Assembly: GCA_009760885.1 (NCBI GenBank)
Contig: CM019721.1
Location: 20,267,639-20,331,638 of the forward strand
From: Achatina immaculata
Taxonomy: Eukaryota; Mollusca; Gastropoda; Stylommatophora; Achatinidae
Length of the DNA stretch: 64,000 nt
Direction: 5' to 3'
The position numbers and the translations under genes are program-made. Shown here in pieces: positions 11,743 through 21,429 of the stretch. Under the pieces are notes generated by a model. That model ran no database searches, was not told the DNA's origin, and worked only from the letters and a program-made list of their open reading frames with translations. Each line of letters starts with the position of its first letter. Position 1 is the stretch's first letter.

Positions 11743-12096
11743 GCAGGAAACTCTCTACCGTAGAGAGCGGAACAACAACACAACTCCTTCAGATCATCAG
11801 AGGAAGTACCCCCCCCCAGACAAGTGTTTCGGCCCTATTAAACTCCTGACATTCTAAGGAGGGTGGGCCCCTCTGGGTCATGACTCCCAGAGGTCTTGTG
11901 AGTTGTTGCTTTTTTTTTCCGGTCCCGGAATCGAACCCATGGTCTTCCACTTTTTTTTAAGTGCGTCTTTAGCGATTTAGCTACGGAGGACTGGTATTGG
12001 TTGTGGCAAATGAAATTACTTATGTTTCCAATGCTTGTTTCGCATACTCAACAGCCAGCATGAGGCCTTTTCTGCTGTTTCTGAAAGGCTTCTTGT
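11743..12096 (-). mobile_element. RLE-type LINE 3' end, copy A (5'-truncated)
   Basis: Reading on -, the sequence begins inside the last codons of the RLE open reading frame (SLSETAEKASCWLLSMRN). It then continues through a tRNA-like stretch (about 11920-11995), a T-rich run, a CCTCTGGG/CCCAGAGG stem-loop, and a terminal CTCTCTAC/GTAGAGAG hairpin at 11753-11769. The same ordered modules occur in copy B (27530-29290) and partly in copy C (30555-30742). The 3' terminus abuts the 19-bp array. Confidence 0.85.
11920..11996 (-). other. tRNA-like module in LINE 3' UTR, copy A
   Basis: On - it reads TAGCTAAATCGCTAAAGACG, matching a Pol III A-box/D-arm, followed by a CACTT...AAGTG anticodon-like stem and GGGTTCGATTCC, a B-box/T-arm. 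It is not a normal tRNA gene: the arms are imperfect and it is embedded between the ORF end and the terminal hairpins of a LINE. Confidence 0.6.
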
Positions 12097-12546
12097 AAGC
12101 TATTAGCATCAATGATCTCCCTAGAACATTAGCTACAATCGATGTATCTAGAACACTGGTTCCAGAGATGTGTGTAGGTCATTAGCTACAGTTACGTAGC
12201 CAAAACATTAGTTCCAGTGACGTATGTAGAACATTGACTTCGCTAATGTTTCTAGAAAATTAATTCCAGTGGTGCATGCAGATCATTAGAAGTAGAGATC
12301 TGCAAGAAGTGTCTTGGCTGAGAGCGGAAAGTGTTTAACATGGGTGCCAGCAAAGATCTGCGTGTCTAGCTTAAGTGAAGCACCTACTCTTCATCTCTAA
12401 TTATTTAACATGGGTGCCAGCAATGATCTAGGTGTGCATACAATTTTATCTTTAATTATTTAACATGGGCGCCAGCAATGATCTAGATGTACATACAGCT
12501 TTGTCTCTAATTATTTAACATGGGGTGCCAGCAATGATCTAGATGT
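12097..12546. repeat. Old degenerate array, left part
   Basis: Left of 12300 a decayed repeat of about 38 bp is seen (ATTAGTTCCAGTGACGTA-like). From 12330 a clearer unit of about 60 bp carries TTTAACATGGGTGCCAGCAA and GATCTAGATGTACATACAGC. The array is split by the RTE insertion and resumes at 13631. Confidence 0.8.
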
Positions 12547-13630
12547 CATCATCATCATCATCAGCAGCAGGTGCCGTGCCGACTGGCGTTGGCTATTATG
12601 CTTCTCCAGAGTACACGATCCTTCATGCAGGCCATCAGTTCAGTTGGTGATCTCCTCTCACACCATCCCGTCAGACTGTCCAGTATCATTTCTCTTGGTC
12701 TTCCTCTTGATCTTCTTCCTTCTATTTTTCCTGTTGTTATAATATTTTCAATGCCCCCTCTTCTCATTGCATGTCCTATGAAAGTACATTGTCTCTCTCT
12801 TATCTTTCTGACAAGGTTTTTTGTCTCTCCAGCTCTTCTCATACATTCTTCATTAGTTATTTTTGCTGTCCAGGGGATTTGCAACATTCTTCTAATAAAC
12901 CACATTTCTGCTGCTTCCAATGATTTTTGTGCAGACTTGCCTATTGTCCATGATTCACTTCCATATAACAAGATAGGTTCAATATAGCATTTTAGGACTC
13001 GTTTTCTAACATTCATTGATAACGATGTGTTAGCTAATATGTTTCTCATTCTCTGAAATGCAGTCTTTGCTTGGCCTATTCTGTTCCTAATTTCTGTTTT
13101 GCATTTCCCATCTGAAGTTATTACTGCTCCAAGGTATTTGAATTTCTGCACCTGCTTTAGAATGGTTCCGTTTAATTGAATACTGCATGCTGGTGGATTC
13201 TGTTTCTTAGATATAACCATAGTCTCTGTCTTTTTGATGTTCAAAGTAAGGCCTTTCTGTTCACTTTCTTTGGCCACTTTATCCAAGAGATTTTGCAGGT
13301 CTTGTTGGTTCTCAGCTATCAGTACTGTGTCGTCAGCATACCGAAGATTGTTAATATTGTATCCTCCAATTTTTATGCCTGGTTCTGTGATGATTGTTCT
13401 TAGAATATTCTCGCTGTACAGAGAAAAAAGGTCCGGAGATAGTACACATCCTTGTCGCACCCCTTGTTTTATAGGTTGGTATTTTCCAATTCCATTTTCA
13501 ACTCGAACTGCTGCTTCTTGCTGCCAGTATAGATGTTTTAAAATCCTCAAGTCTTTGCCGTCTATATTGATGTCTTCAAGCATTTTAATAATTTCACTAT
13601 GTTTCACCTTGTCAAATGCTTTGGTGTAAT
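12547..13630 (-). mobile_element. RTE/BovB-like LINE, 5'-truncated, with 15-bp target-site duplication
   Basis: The 1,084-bp insertion is flanked by the perfect repeat CAATGATCTAGATGT at 12532-12546 and 13631-13645, both lying within the local array unit. On - it enters the ORF inside reverse transcriptase motif 2 ([10 protein letters not shown]) and runs to a stop embedded in a TGA-repeat tail. There is essentially no 3' UTR between ORF and tail. The intact frame and perfect duplication mark a young copy. Relatives: a nested copy at 15214-15555 and probably a tiny tail fragment near 16215-16275. Confidence 0.95.
12561..13628 (-). pseudogene. Partial but open reverse transcriptase (ORF2 C-terminal part)
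   Basis: The frame is uninterrupted from the truncation point at 13628 to TGA at 12561-12563. Counting from the GTG codon at 13607, residues 49-58 are [10 protein letters not shown], the catalytic YADD box is residues 90-93 (bases 13329-13340), YLGAVI at 158-163 begins the thumb region, PWTA lies at 245-248, and [10 protein letters not shown] at 297-306 leads into the C-terminal segment ending SRHGT. This order is characteristic of RTE/BovB-type ORF2. The N-terminal APE-type endonuclease and the first reverse transcriptase motifs are missing, so the copy cannot act alone. An ORF caller starting at GTG 13607 would mistake it for a complete 348-aa gene. Confidence 0.92.
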
Positions 13631-13935
13631 CAATGATCTAGATGTACCTACAGCTTTATCTCTAATTATTTACATCGAAAATTAGTTGTAGCTTTGTAGC
13701 AAGAGCAAAGATTTTTGTAATGTATAATATTAGCAGCACTTGATGCATCTGGAAAAATTAGCGGTGCTGATGTATCGAGAACATTAGCTCTGTTGATGTG
13801 TAGCGAATTTTAGCTTTATTGATGTGACTAGATAATTAATTCTATTGATGTGTCTATAACATTCGTTTTATTGTAGTGCTTAGAGCGTAAGCGTCATTTG
13901 ATATGTTTAGATTAATAGCTCTAATGATGGATCTA
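13631..13935. repeat. Old degenerate array, right part
   Basis: Continuation of the array seen at 12097-12546: the unit with GATCTAGATGTACCTACAGC resumes directly after the LINE, then decays into ATTAGCTCTGTTGATGTG-like repeats. Confidence 0.75.
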
Positions 13936-14969
13936 AAGTATCGCCCGTAAATAACTATCCATCCACTCCATCAAACTGTTCCATGCTCAAGGAAATGTGT
14001 CCATAAAATAGCACAGCTCTTGAAAATCTGACGTAAGTTTATTTTTCTACTGTCTTCCCGCGCTGACCTTAGACCCTGCCAGTCACATCCTCACAGCCAA
14101 GGCCTTCCGGGTCTTAAGTAAACACAGACGTAGGCCACATTTCTAGTTCTCCTCTTCCAAATCCGTACGATTCCGGACGAAACAAGCTTTCATACAATTG
14201 GGAAAATAAATCACCGTCATATTTCTCCCTTCCCTTATATCCGGCACATGTTGACGAGTAACTACAGAGCCCTAGATGTGGAGGGATCGATGAGAAATCG
14301 AGTCATTTATCTGATGTTTTTCCTTCAGCTCTGTGTGTCGTGGGCGCATCATAAAACTGGGGAGCAGTTCGCTGCATATCAGACCCGTAGCCGTGTATCC
14401 AGTTATCCTCTCTTCTGCCCAGCCATGCAGCTCAACGATAAACTGCAGTGATCGTTACTTGCTAGGCCATCGCCTTGATGGAATTACATCAAATTTTATC
14501 GCACATTTTTCAATATCATTATGTGATTAGCTTGTGCGCAAGGTAGCCGCCTGACTGCAGAAAGTAGCCAGTCTGAAAGGAGTACATTTAACACGAAAAC
14601 GGACAAAAGTGTCATCATGAAGGTTGTAGTATCACGCTGAAGATTACTTCCTACACATCCAGGGCCGTGGAAGGCCGGCTCTGTCACCCAGGGTTATTTA
14701 TTATTATTATAAGAACAGAAAAGGGGGTGGAGTGGACAAGACCCCCTCTCCCAATCTCCCAGTATAGCCTGGGCTGCAGGTGTACAACCCTGCCCCCTCT
14801 CTCTCTCGTCGCCCCTGCTTATAGTTTAGCGTGCAACAATCTGGACACCGGCCAGCTCCTCTCCCCCCCCCCCCCCCCCCCCCCCCGGACATACGGAAGC
14901 ACATCCAAGCAGACTTTGTAGTTTAATCCTCTTTTATTCCGCTCAAACAAAAGTAATAAAAACAGATGA
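13936..14969. other. No gene recognised; one long C-run
   Basis: A run of 24 C lies at 14863-14886 and a TTA tract near 14697. A 67-aa frame at 14248-14451 has a hydrophobic stretch, but nothing supports it as a gene. Confidence 0.5.
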
Positions 14970-15512
14970 ACAGTGCTCACGGAAGGATTCAAGAACAACG
15001 CAGAGATAAGACAGATGAGTGAACAACAACCAGTCTCATGGGCGATCAGAAAAAAAAAAGAGATGAACATATGTCGGTCACATAATGAGAAGAAACAATC
15101 AGAGAATCTCAAAACAAGCTATCGAGTGGAACACAACAGGCCGAAGAAAAAGAGGCAGACCACGTGAAACTATAGAGAGGACATTGTTAAGAGAGGCCAT
15201 ATTAGTAGATATAATTATATGGACAGCAGAGAAAACCAATGAAGAAGTCGCAAGAGAGGCTGGAGTTAAAAAGCAAATTACAGCAAAGATCGGAGGCAGA
15301 CAAGCGAGATTTACAGGACATTTCCTGAGAAGAGGAAAATTGTGTGGCAACTGGAAAATTGAGGGCAGAAGAGACGGATGAAGACAGAAGGAGAAGTTAC
15401 TGGATGGGCTGTCAGTGTGGCTAGGAAGAAAGTCACCGGCGGATCTCATAATCAACGCAAAAGACAGGGAATTGTGGAGAGAAATGATCTCCTACGCCAC
15501 ACAGCACGGCAT

Positions 15513-15547
<35 letters not shown>

Positions 15548-15655
15548 AATAATAAATTAGTAGGCATAAAACCCCTTGGCCAGATTGAAAAACTCGCTGA
15601 AAACAGGAAAGCTTGGCGAACTACCATGCGAGCAATGTGTGACGTCTAACGGCAC
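14970..15655 (+). mobile_element. LINE C-terminal remnant hosting a nested RTE insertion
   Basis: Two pieces (14970-15213 and 15556-15655) join into one reverse transcriptase C terminus when the insert at 15214-15555 is ignored. Left of the insert the motifs are YVGHIMRRNN, KQAIEWNTTGRRKRGRPRET and TLLREAILV. Right of it they are GIKPLGQIEKLAENRKAWRT and MRAMCDV followed by a stop. The protein differs from the inserted RTE family. A stop codon and frame change before GHIMRR show it was already decayed. Confidence 0.85.
15214..15555 (+). mobile_element. Nested RTE/BovB-like LINE 3' end
   Basis: This 342-bp insert encodes WTAEKTNEEVAREAG, KIGGRQARFTGHFLRRG, KIEGRR and, after an in-frame stop, LLDGLSVWL, DRELWREM and TQHGI, aligning with residues 246-346 of the partial ORF at 12561-13628. 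It ends in a TAA-repeat tail (15513-15550). ATTAGTAG plus ATA flanks it on both sides (15201-15213 and 15556-15568, 11 of 13 positions equal), consistent with a target-site duplication. Confidence 0.88.
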
Positions 15656-16602
15656 GGGAAGGATATAAGATGGAAGATTAAGTACAGTAACGTTTCCAAG
15701 GATTAATTCTACTACTGTGGCCAGGAATCGGGGATGAATCTAGAAAGACAGATTATATCTAGAAATAGAAATTCTCTGAAAATAAAAACGAATTAAAAAA
15801 AATTGTAAGGGGAATTTATAAAATGGAAAGATTTTGCAGATATTTTACAGCAGGAAAACACAGTGGCAACTGAAGAAAAACCACGGTGTAATGTGTAGCA
15901 CAAAACCAAGAGGTGAGTAATGTTTACTAAGCAGCTGATGATATGCTTCAGTTGTTACAAGCTCAGAGTTATCACCGCTCATCACGCAGCATGATAGTGA
16001 TGATGCTGTTATGACTATGTCAGGATTTCCCACCATCTGTTTCCCCTCTCCCCCAGCCCTTTCCCTCGACATTACAGATCGCTACAGACTAGAGTTTATT
16101 ATGTGTCAGTCATCCAGGTTTAACGTTTAAAAGTTCAGGAAACAACGAACAAGATTATCGCACTGAACATAACCACAGACTGAATTAATCTTCACATGTG
16201 TTCAGTATACAAATATACGTCACCATCATCATGTGCCGTGCTGAGCGGTGCGAGAGATCTAGCCACTCGATTAGTCTCGGTTCATGACACTTCTCTTACT
16301 ACAGCCTGTTCAGGAATCTCTGTTTGTCTGAGATGTCCCCCGCAGATCTTTCTCAGAATGTAGTACTTACTCCAAAACGTGTTCCCCAAGGATGTCCAGT
16401 TTATGTTGACCTACAAAACAAGACCTTGTGTGAGGATGGTAAGATTGGGAACTTGGCTTTTTAGGTTTGGGCCGGCCGGAGAAGTCAGGGTCAGCGCCTG
16501 GCTATTTGGTCACGTGATTGTCCTGTGTGTAAGAGTTATGCAGAGTGAGTGGCAATAGTTTATGTTTGTTCTCGTGAGGTACGCCCGGAAAAAATGTGAT
16601 TG
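15656..16602. other. Low-copy stretch; possible 3' tail of an RTE copy near 16215-16275 (-)
   Basis: No gene is recognised. On -, 16275-16215 reads TAQHGT followed by TGATGATGG, resembling the SRHGT/TQHGI end and TGA tail of the two RTE copies nearby. It is too short to be certain. Confidence 0.4.
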
Positions 16603-16842
16603 TGTTGTCCTGGATGTTTTATTGTGATATGTTTGGTGATGTCGTGTTATGTTGTGATATGTTTGGTGATGTCGTGTTATGTTGTGATATGTTTCGTGAT
16701 GTTGTGTTATGTTGTGATATGTTTCGTGATGTTGTGTTATGTTGTGATATGTTTCGTGATGTCGTGTTATGTTGTGATATGTTTCGTGATGTTGTGTTAT
16801 GTTATGATATGTTTCGTGATATCGTGTTATGCTGTAAGTTTA
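16603..16842. repeat. Minisatellite, 30-bp unit, about 8 copies
   Basis: Units contain GTGTTATGTTGTGATATGTT and repeat every 30 bp with few changes. Two forward frames stay open through it, giving spurious valine/cysteine-rich ORFs. Confidence 0.96.
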
Positions 16843-16974
16843 TTTTCGCGCCACCCTCAGTAATGTAAATTATTGTACGTGGGAGATGTTTTGTTGGTGT
16901 AAATATTTGGTGTACGAAATAAGTATGTAGTTAAATAAGTGAAAATCAGCAGCAGAGTTTAAAATGCCGAGACT
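16843..16974. other. Short spacer
   Basis: Single-copy spacer between the 30-bp and 60-bp arrays, with no feature seen. Confidence 0.5.
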
Positions 16975-17447
16975 TAAGTTTGTAGGTAGCTTAGATTAAG
17001 TACAAGACGTTAGACTGAAGTAGAAACTGAGAGTAAAGTTTGTAGGTAGCTTAGATTAAGTACAAGACGTTAGACTGAAGTAGAAAGTGAGAGTAAAGTT
17101 TGTAGGTAGCTTAGATTAAGTACAAGACGTTAGATTGAAGTAGAAACTGAGAGTAAAGTTTGTAGGTAGCTTAGATTAAGTACAAGACGTTAGACTGAAG
17201 TAGAAACTGAGAGTAAAGTTTGTAGGTAGCTTAGATTAAGTACAAGACGTTAGACTGAAGTAGAAAGTGAGAGTAAAGTTTGTAGGTAGCTTAGATTAAG
17301 TACAAGACGTTAGACTGAAGTAGAAAGTGAGAGTAAAGTTTGTAGGTAGCTTAGATTAAGTACAAGACGTTAGACTGAAGTAGAAAGTGAGAGTAAAGTT
17401 TGTAGGTAGCTTAGATTAAGTACAAGACGTTAGACTGAAGTAGAAGC
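16975..17447. repeat. Minisatellite, 60-bp unit, 8 near-identical copies
   Basis: The seed TTTGTAGGTAGCTTAGATTA recurs exactly every 60 bp. The main variable site is GAAACTGAG versus GAAAGTGAG; one copy has TTAGATTG. The homogeneity implies recent expansion. Confidence 0.98.
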
Positions 17448-18221
17448 CCTGATATATGGGTCGAGTAGAAGTAAGTTGTGAACACCATGACATTTTATAT
17501 AGTTCTCATATTTTACCATTTTCATTGATTATTACGCCATTTTTCCTTAGTTATGCACTTTGTGCTATTCCATTGCATTAATTCATAATGCCCTTCATCT
17601 TTTCAAATCATTTTGACTTTTATAAATGTTAATTACTTGTGCTGTGCTTGCTCTCATAACACAAGAGTCAGCTCATGATTCATAGTGACGAATCATCAGT
17701 TTGTTGTCACCATGCTGTAGTTGTCAGGGTTGATTTTGTAACTTATGATTTGATTTGATTATGCGTGGTTCATCAGTGTGTTGAGCACCTAAATGTTTGT
17801 GTTTTGCACCAAGAATTCAAGTACTGAGTCACGGAGATCAGATATAGTCCCACAGAGTAGATATGAATAATATGTAGCGACTATGAAGAAGGTTGCGTAA
17901 ATAATAAACAGTATAGCTATGAAAGTTGTTTGACTCACGTGAGATGACATATTTTATTTATTAGTTAGATGGCAGAACTTGGTAAATGAGTAATTAATTG
18001 GATTAGTGATATGCTGAGCAATTATTATATGTTGCAGCTAATTGTTTTATGCACTATGTGTTGCAATCTAGTCTCGTGATGCTGTCTAGTGTTCCTCGCG
18101 CTGAATGTGTAAGAAACAGTTTGTTTTGACTCTTGGGTAAGAAAGAACTAATTCAGTGTCGTTATTTCTGTTGGGTACTGTTGTTCTTGTAATAACTGCA
18201 AATTGTTGTTCGTTTCACGCA
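17448..18221. other. No gene recognised
   Basis: AT-rich low-copy sequence without arrays or transposon domains. Confidence 0.5.
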
Positions 18222-18883
18222 TAACTGATACATTTCCAAGGTGGACAGACTGATACATTTCCAAGGTGGACAGACTGATACATTTCCAAGATGGACAGAC
18301 TGATACAATTCCAAGGTGGACAGACTGATACATTTCCGAGGTGGACAAACTGATACAGGTCCAAGGTGGCCAGACAGATACATTTCCAAGGTGGACAGAC
18401 TGATACAATTCCAAGGTGGCCAGACTGATACCGTTTCAAGGTGGACAGACTGATACAGTTCCAAAGTGGCCAGACTGATACAGTTCTCAGGTGGCCAGAC
18501 TGATACAATTCCAAGGTGGACAGACTGATACAATTCCATGGTGGACAGACTGATACCGTTTCAAGGTGGACAGGCTGATACAATTCCAAAGTGGCCAGAA
18601 TGATACAGTTCTCAGGTTGCCAGACTGATACAATTCCAAGGTGGCCAGACTGATACATTTCCAAGGTGGACAGACTGATACAGTTCCCTGGTGGTCAGAC
18701 TGATACAGTTCCAAGGTGGACAGACTGATACAATTCCCAGGTTGCCAGACTGATACAATTCCAAGGTGGCCAGACTGATACAATTCCAAGGTGGTCAGAC
18801 TGATACAGTTCCCTGGTGGCCAGACCGATACAATTCCAAGGTGGACAGACTGATACAATTCCAAGGTGGCCAGACTGATAAAG
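18222..18883. repeat. Minisatellite, 25-bp unit, about 26 copies
   Basis: The unit TGATACAATTCCAAGGTGGA plus CAGAC repeats every 25 bp, with many point variants (GGCCAGAC, CAGTTCC, CCGTTTC). The period is not a multiple of three, yet the - strand has no stop in any phase, creating four overlapping spurious ORFs of 88-149 aa. Confidence 0.97.
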
Positions 18884-19049
18884 GTAGAAGAATTAAAACC
18901 TGGGGATTATTAGAACGTTCCTTATTTAAGGAAGAAAGCAACATATAACATGGACTTATTTTTAGTACTGTAGTACAAAGTCTGAAGTTCGCTAACTTAA
19001 CCTACTGAGCACCAAATTTTTACACTTGCCAGAAAGTCTTAAGTCTGAA

Positions 19050-19312
19050 AGCCTGGGACCTGTGGGTCTGCCGGTCTAGGACCAGCGGGTCTGCTGGCCT
19101 GGGACCTGTGGGTATGCCGGCTTGGGACCTGTCGGTCTGCCGGCCTATGACCTGTGGGTCTGCTGGCCTAGGACCAGTGGGTCTGCCGCCCTGGGACCTG
19201 TGGGTATGCCGGCTTGGGACCTGTGGGTCTGCCAGCCTAGGACCTGTGGGTCTGCTGGCCTGGGACCAGTGGGTCTGCCGCCCTGGGACACGTGGGTCTG
19301 CCGCTAGATCCT
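19050..19312. repeat. GC-rich minisatellite, 24-bp unit, about 11 copies
   Basis: The unit GGGACCTGTGGGTCTGCCGG plus CCTA repeats every 24 bp. Each unit carries two GGG runs on the + strand. Eight codons per unit yield spurious periodic frames on both strands. Confidence 0.96.
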
Positions 19313-19359
19313 GGAGGTAACTGTTGTCACTCACCGAAATGTTGTATCGTGTAGTACTT

Positions 19360-19443
19360 TAGAAGTAGAAGAAGAAAAAGAAGAAGAAGAGGAAGAAGAA
19401 GAAGAAGAGGAAGAAGAAGAAGAAGAGGAAGAAGAAGAAGAAT

Positions 19444-19498
<55 letters not shown>

Positions 19499-19502
19499 GG
19501 AA

Positions 19503-19534
<32 letters not shown>

Positions 19535-19646
19535 GGAAGAAGAAGAAGAAGAGGAAGAAGAGGAATAATAATAATAATAAGAAGAAGAAGAAGAAGAGGA
19601 AGAATAAGAAGAAGAAGAATAAGAAGAAGAAGAAGAGGAAGAATAA

Positions 19647-19678
<32 letters not shown>

Positions 19679-20155
19679 GGAAGAATAAGAAGAAGAAGAG
19701 GAATAATAATAATAATAAGAAGAAGAAGAGGGAGAATAAGAAGAATAATAATAAGAAGAAGAAGAGGAAGAAGAGGAAGAATAATAATAATAAGAAGAAG
19801 AAGAAGAAGAGGAAGAAGAAGAAGAAGATTAATAATAATAATAATAAGAAGAAGAAGAGGAATAATAATAATAATAAGAAGAAGAAGAAGAGGAAGAATA
19901 AGAAGAGGAAGAAGAAGAAGAGGAAGGATAATAATAATAAGAAGAAGAGGAAGAATAAGAAGAAGAAGAAGAAGAGGAAGATTAATAATAATAATAAGAA
20001 GAAGAGGAATAATAATAATAATAATAATCATAAGAAGAGGAAGAAGAAGGGAAGAAGAAGTGGAAGAAGAAGAAGAAGAAGAGGAAGAATAATAAGAAGA
20101 AGAGGAAGAATAAGAAGAAGAAGAAGAAGAGGAAGATTAATAATAATAATAAGAA
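19360..20155. repeat. 0.8-kb polypurine microsatellite, GAA/GAG/AAT
   Basis: A continuous mix of AAG, AGG and AAT trinucleotides with only a few pyrimidine-containing interruptions. Blocks such as GAAGAAGAAGAGGAAGAATA recur, so the tract has a loose higher-order structure. The 234-aa leucine/isoleucine frame on - is a composition artefact. Confidence 0.98.
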
Positions 20156-20284
20156 GAGTGTGTTTACATTTTCTTGCTTATTTAATTCCAGTCCAGTGCT
20201 CTGACAGATCAGGTAGCAAAGATTTTCACCAAAGTCTGTAGTCTCCAGACAGACACTGAACAATTCATGTTTTCACAACTCAGA

Positions 20285-21000
20285 TGTTTCCTTGTTTGTT
20301 TGTTTGTTTGTGTTATCACTTGACACATTTCTGTTCATTATTTGTATGTGTTGTTGCAATTGTCTAAGATGTTTGTTTGTTTGTTTGTGTGCATGTTTTA
20401 TCACTTGACACATTTCTGTTCATTATTTGTATGCGTTGTTGCAATTGTCTAAGATGTTTGTTTGTTTGTTTGTGTGCATGTTTTATCACTTGACACATTT
20501 CTGTTCATTATTTGTATGCATTATTGCAATTGTCTAAGATGTTTGTTTGTTTGTTTGTGTGCATGTTTTATCACTTGACACATTTCTGTTCATTATTTGT
20601 ATGTGTTGTTGCAATTGTCTAAGATGTTTGTTTGTTTGTTTGTGTGCATGTTTTATCACTTGACACATTTCTGTTCATTATTTGTATGTGTTGTTGCAAT
20701 TGTCTAAGATGTTTGTTTTTTGTTTGTGTGCATGTTTTATCACTTGACACATTTCTGTTCATTATTTGTATGTGTTGTTGCAATTGTCTAAGATGTTTGT
20801 TTGTTTGTTTGTGTGCATGTTTTATCACTTGACACATTTCTGTTCATTATTTGTATGTGTTGTTGCAATTGTCTAAGATGTTTGTTTGTTTGTTTGCTAG
20901 TTTGTTTGTGTGTGTGCGTGTGTTTGTTTGTTTTATGACTTGACATATTTCTGTTCATTATTTGTATGTGTTATTGCAATTGTCTAAGATGTTTTTATGT
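20285..21000. repeat. Minisatellite, 85-bp unit, about 8 copies
   Basis: TGACACATTTCTGTTCATTA recurs at 20321, 20406, 20491, 20576, 20661, 20745 and 20830, with a last diverged copy at 20941. Each unit contains a TTTG tetranucleotide tract, whose length change explains the one 84-bp spacing. Confidence 0.97.
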
Positions 21001-21429
21001 GTGTTATTAATTCTGTGAGATACTTTGATCTTTTCCTTCTTTTTTTTCATTGCATGAAATTTTATCATGGGATTTTTATCATTTATATCAAATATTTCAG
21101 TTCTGTATGAGACATTTCAATTCCTGCAAGAACTTGGACTTACCGTGGGGGGGATAGAGAATTTGATTTTAGAACCTGATCTTTCACAACAAGCTGACCA
21201 CCGCTCATACTCCTGAACCTAACACTTTTAGCGTTTACTACAAAATCTCATCCAATGTAAGGACTTTCCCAATTTCTGATCGAATTAGGGCCATGTAGGG
21301 GCAAGTAGCTGACAGGATAACCTGACTTAGTCCAGCAGCTACCAGTTCTCGTTAGCAGGAAAAGCTCGAGAGATTTGTTCTCAAGTGCGAGATAATTGAC
21401 TAGGCTGGGCTAGGTTGGGGCAGGATTTA
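21001..21429. other. No gene recognised
   Basis: Low-copy spacer between two arrays, containing a GGGGGG run near 21147. Confidence 0.5.

Noticed and set aside
11930..11945. A tRNA gene, from the GGGTTCGATTCC B-box
   Set aside because: The cloverleaf is imperfect and the sequence sits at a fixed place in a LINE 3' UTR in two copies; reported as a tRNA-like module instead.
12561..13607. A complete 348-aa reverse transcriptase gene
   Set aside because: The apparent start is a GTG inside the reverse transcriptase domain. The target-site duplications show that the element is 5'-truncated, so it is a fragment.
14248..14451. A 67-aa peptide with a hydrophobic stretch, possibly secreted
   Set aside because: Short, with no cleavage-site context, splice evidence or recognised family; frames of this length are expected by chance.
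18148..18864. Overlapping - strand frames with tryptophan/serine-rich 25-residue repeats
   Set aside because: The 25-bp array has no stop on - in any phase; the four frames are shifts of the same DNA.
19327..20031. A 234-aa leucine/isoleucine membrane-like protein on -
   Set aside because: It is the complement of a GAA/GAG/AAT microsatellite; hydrophobicity is a composition artefact.
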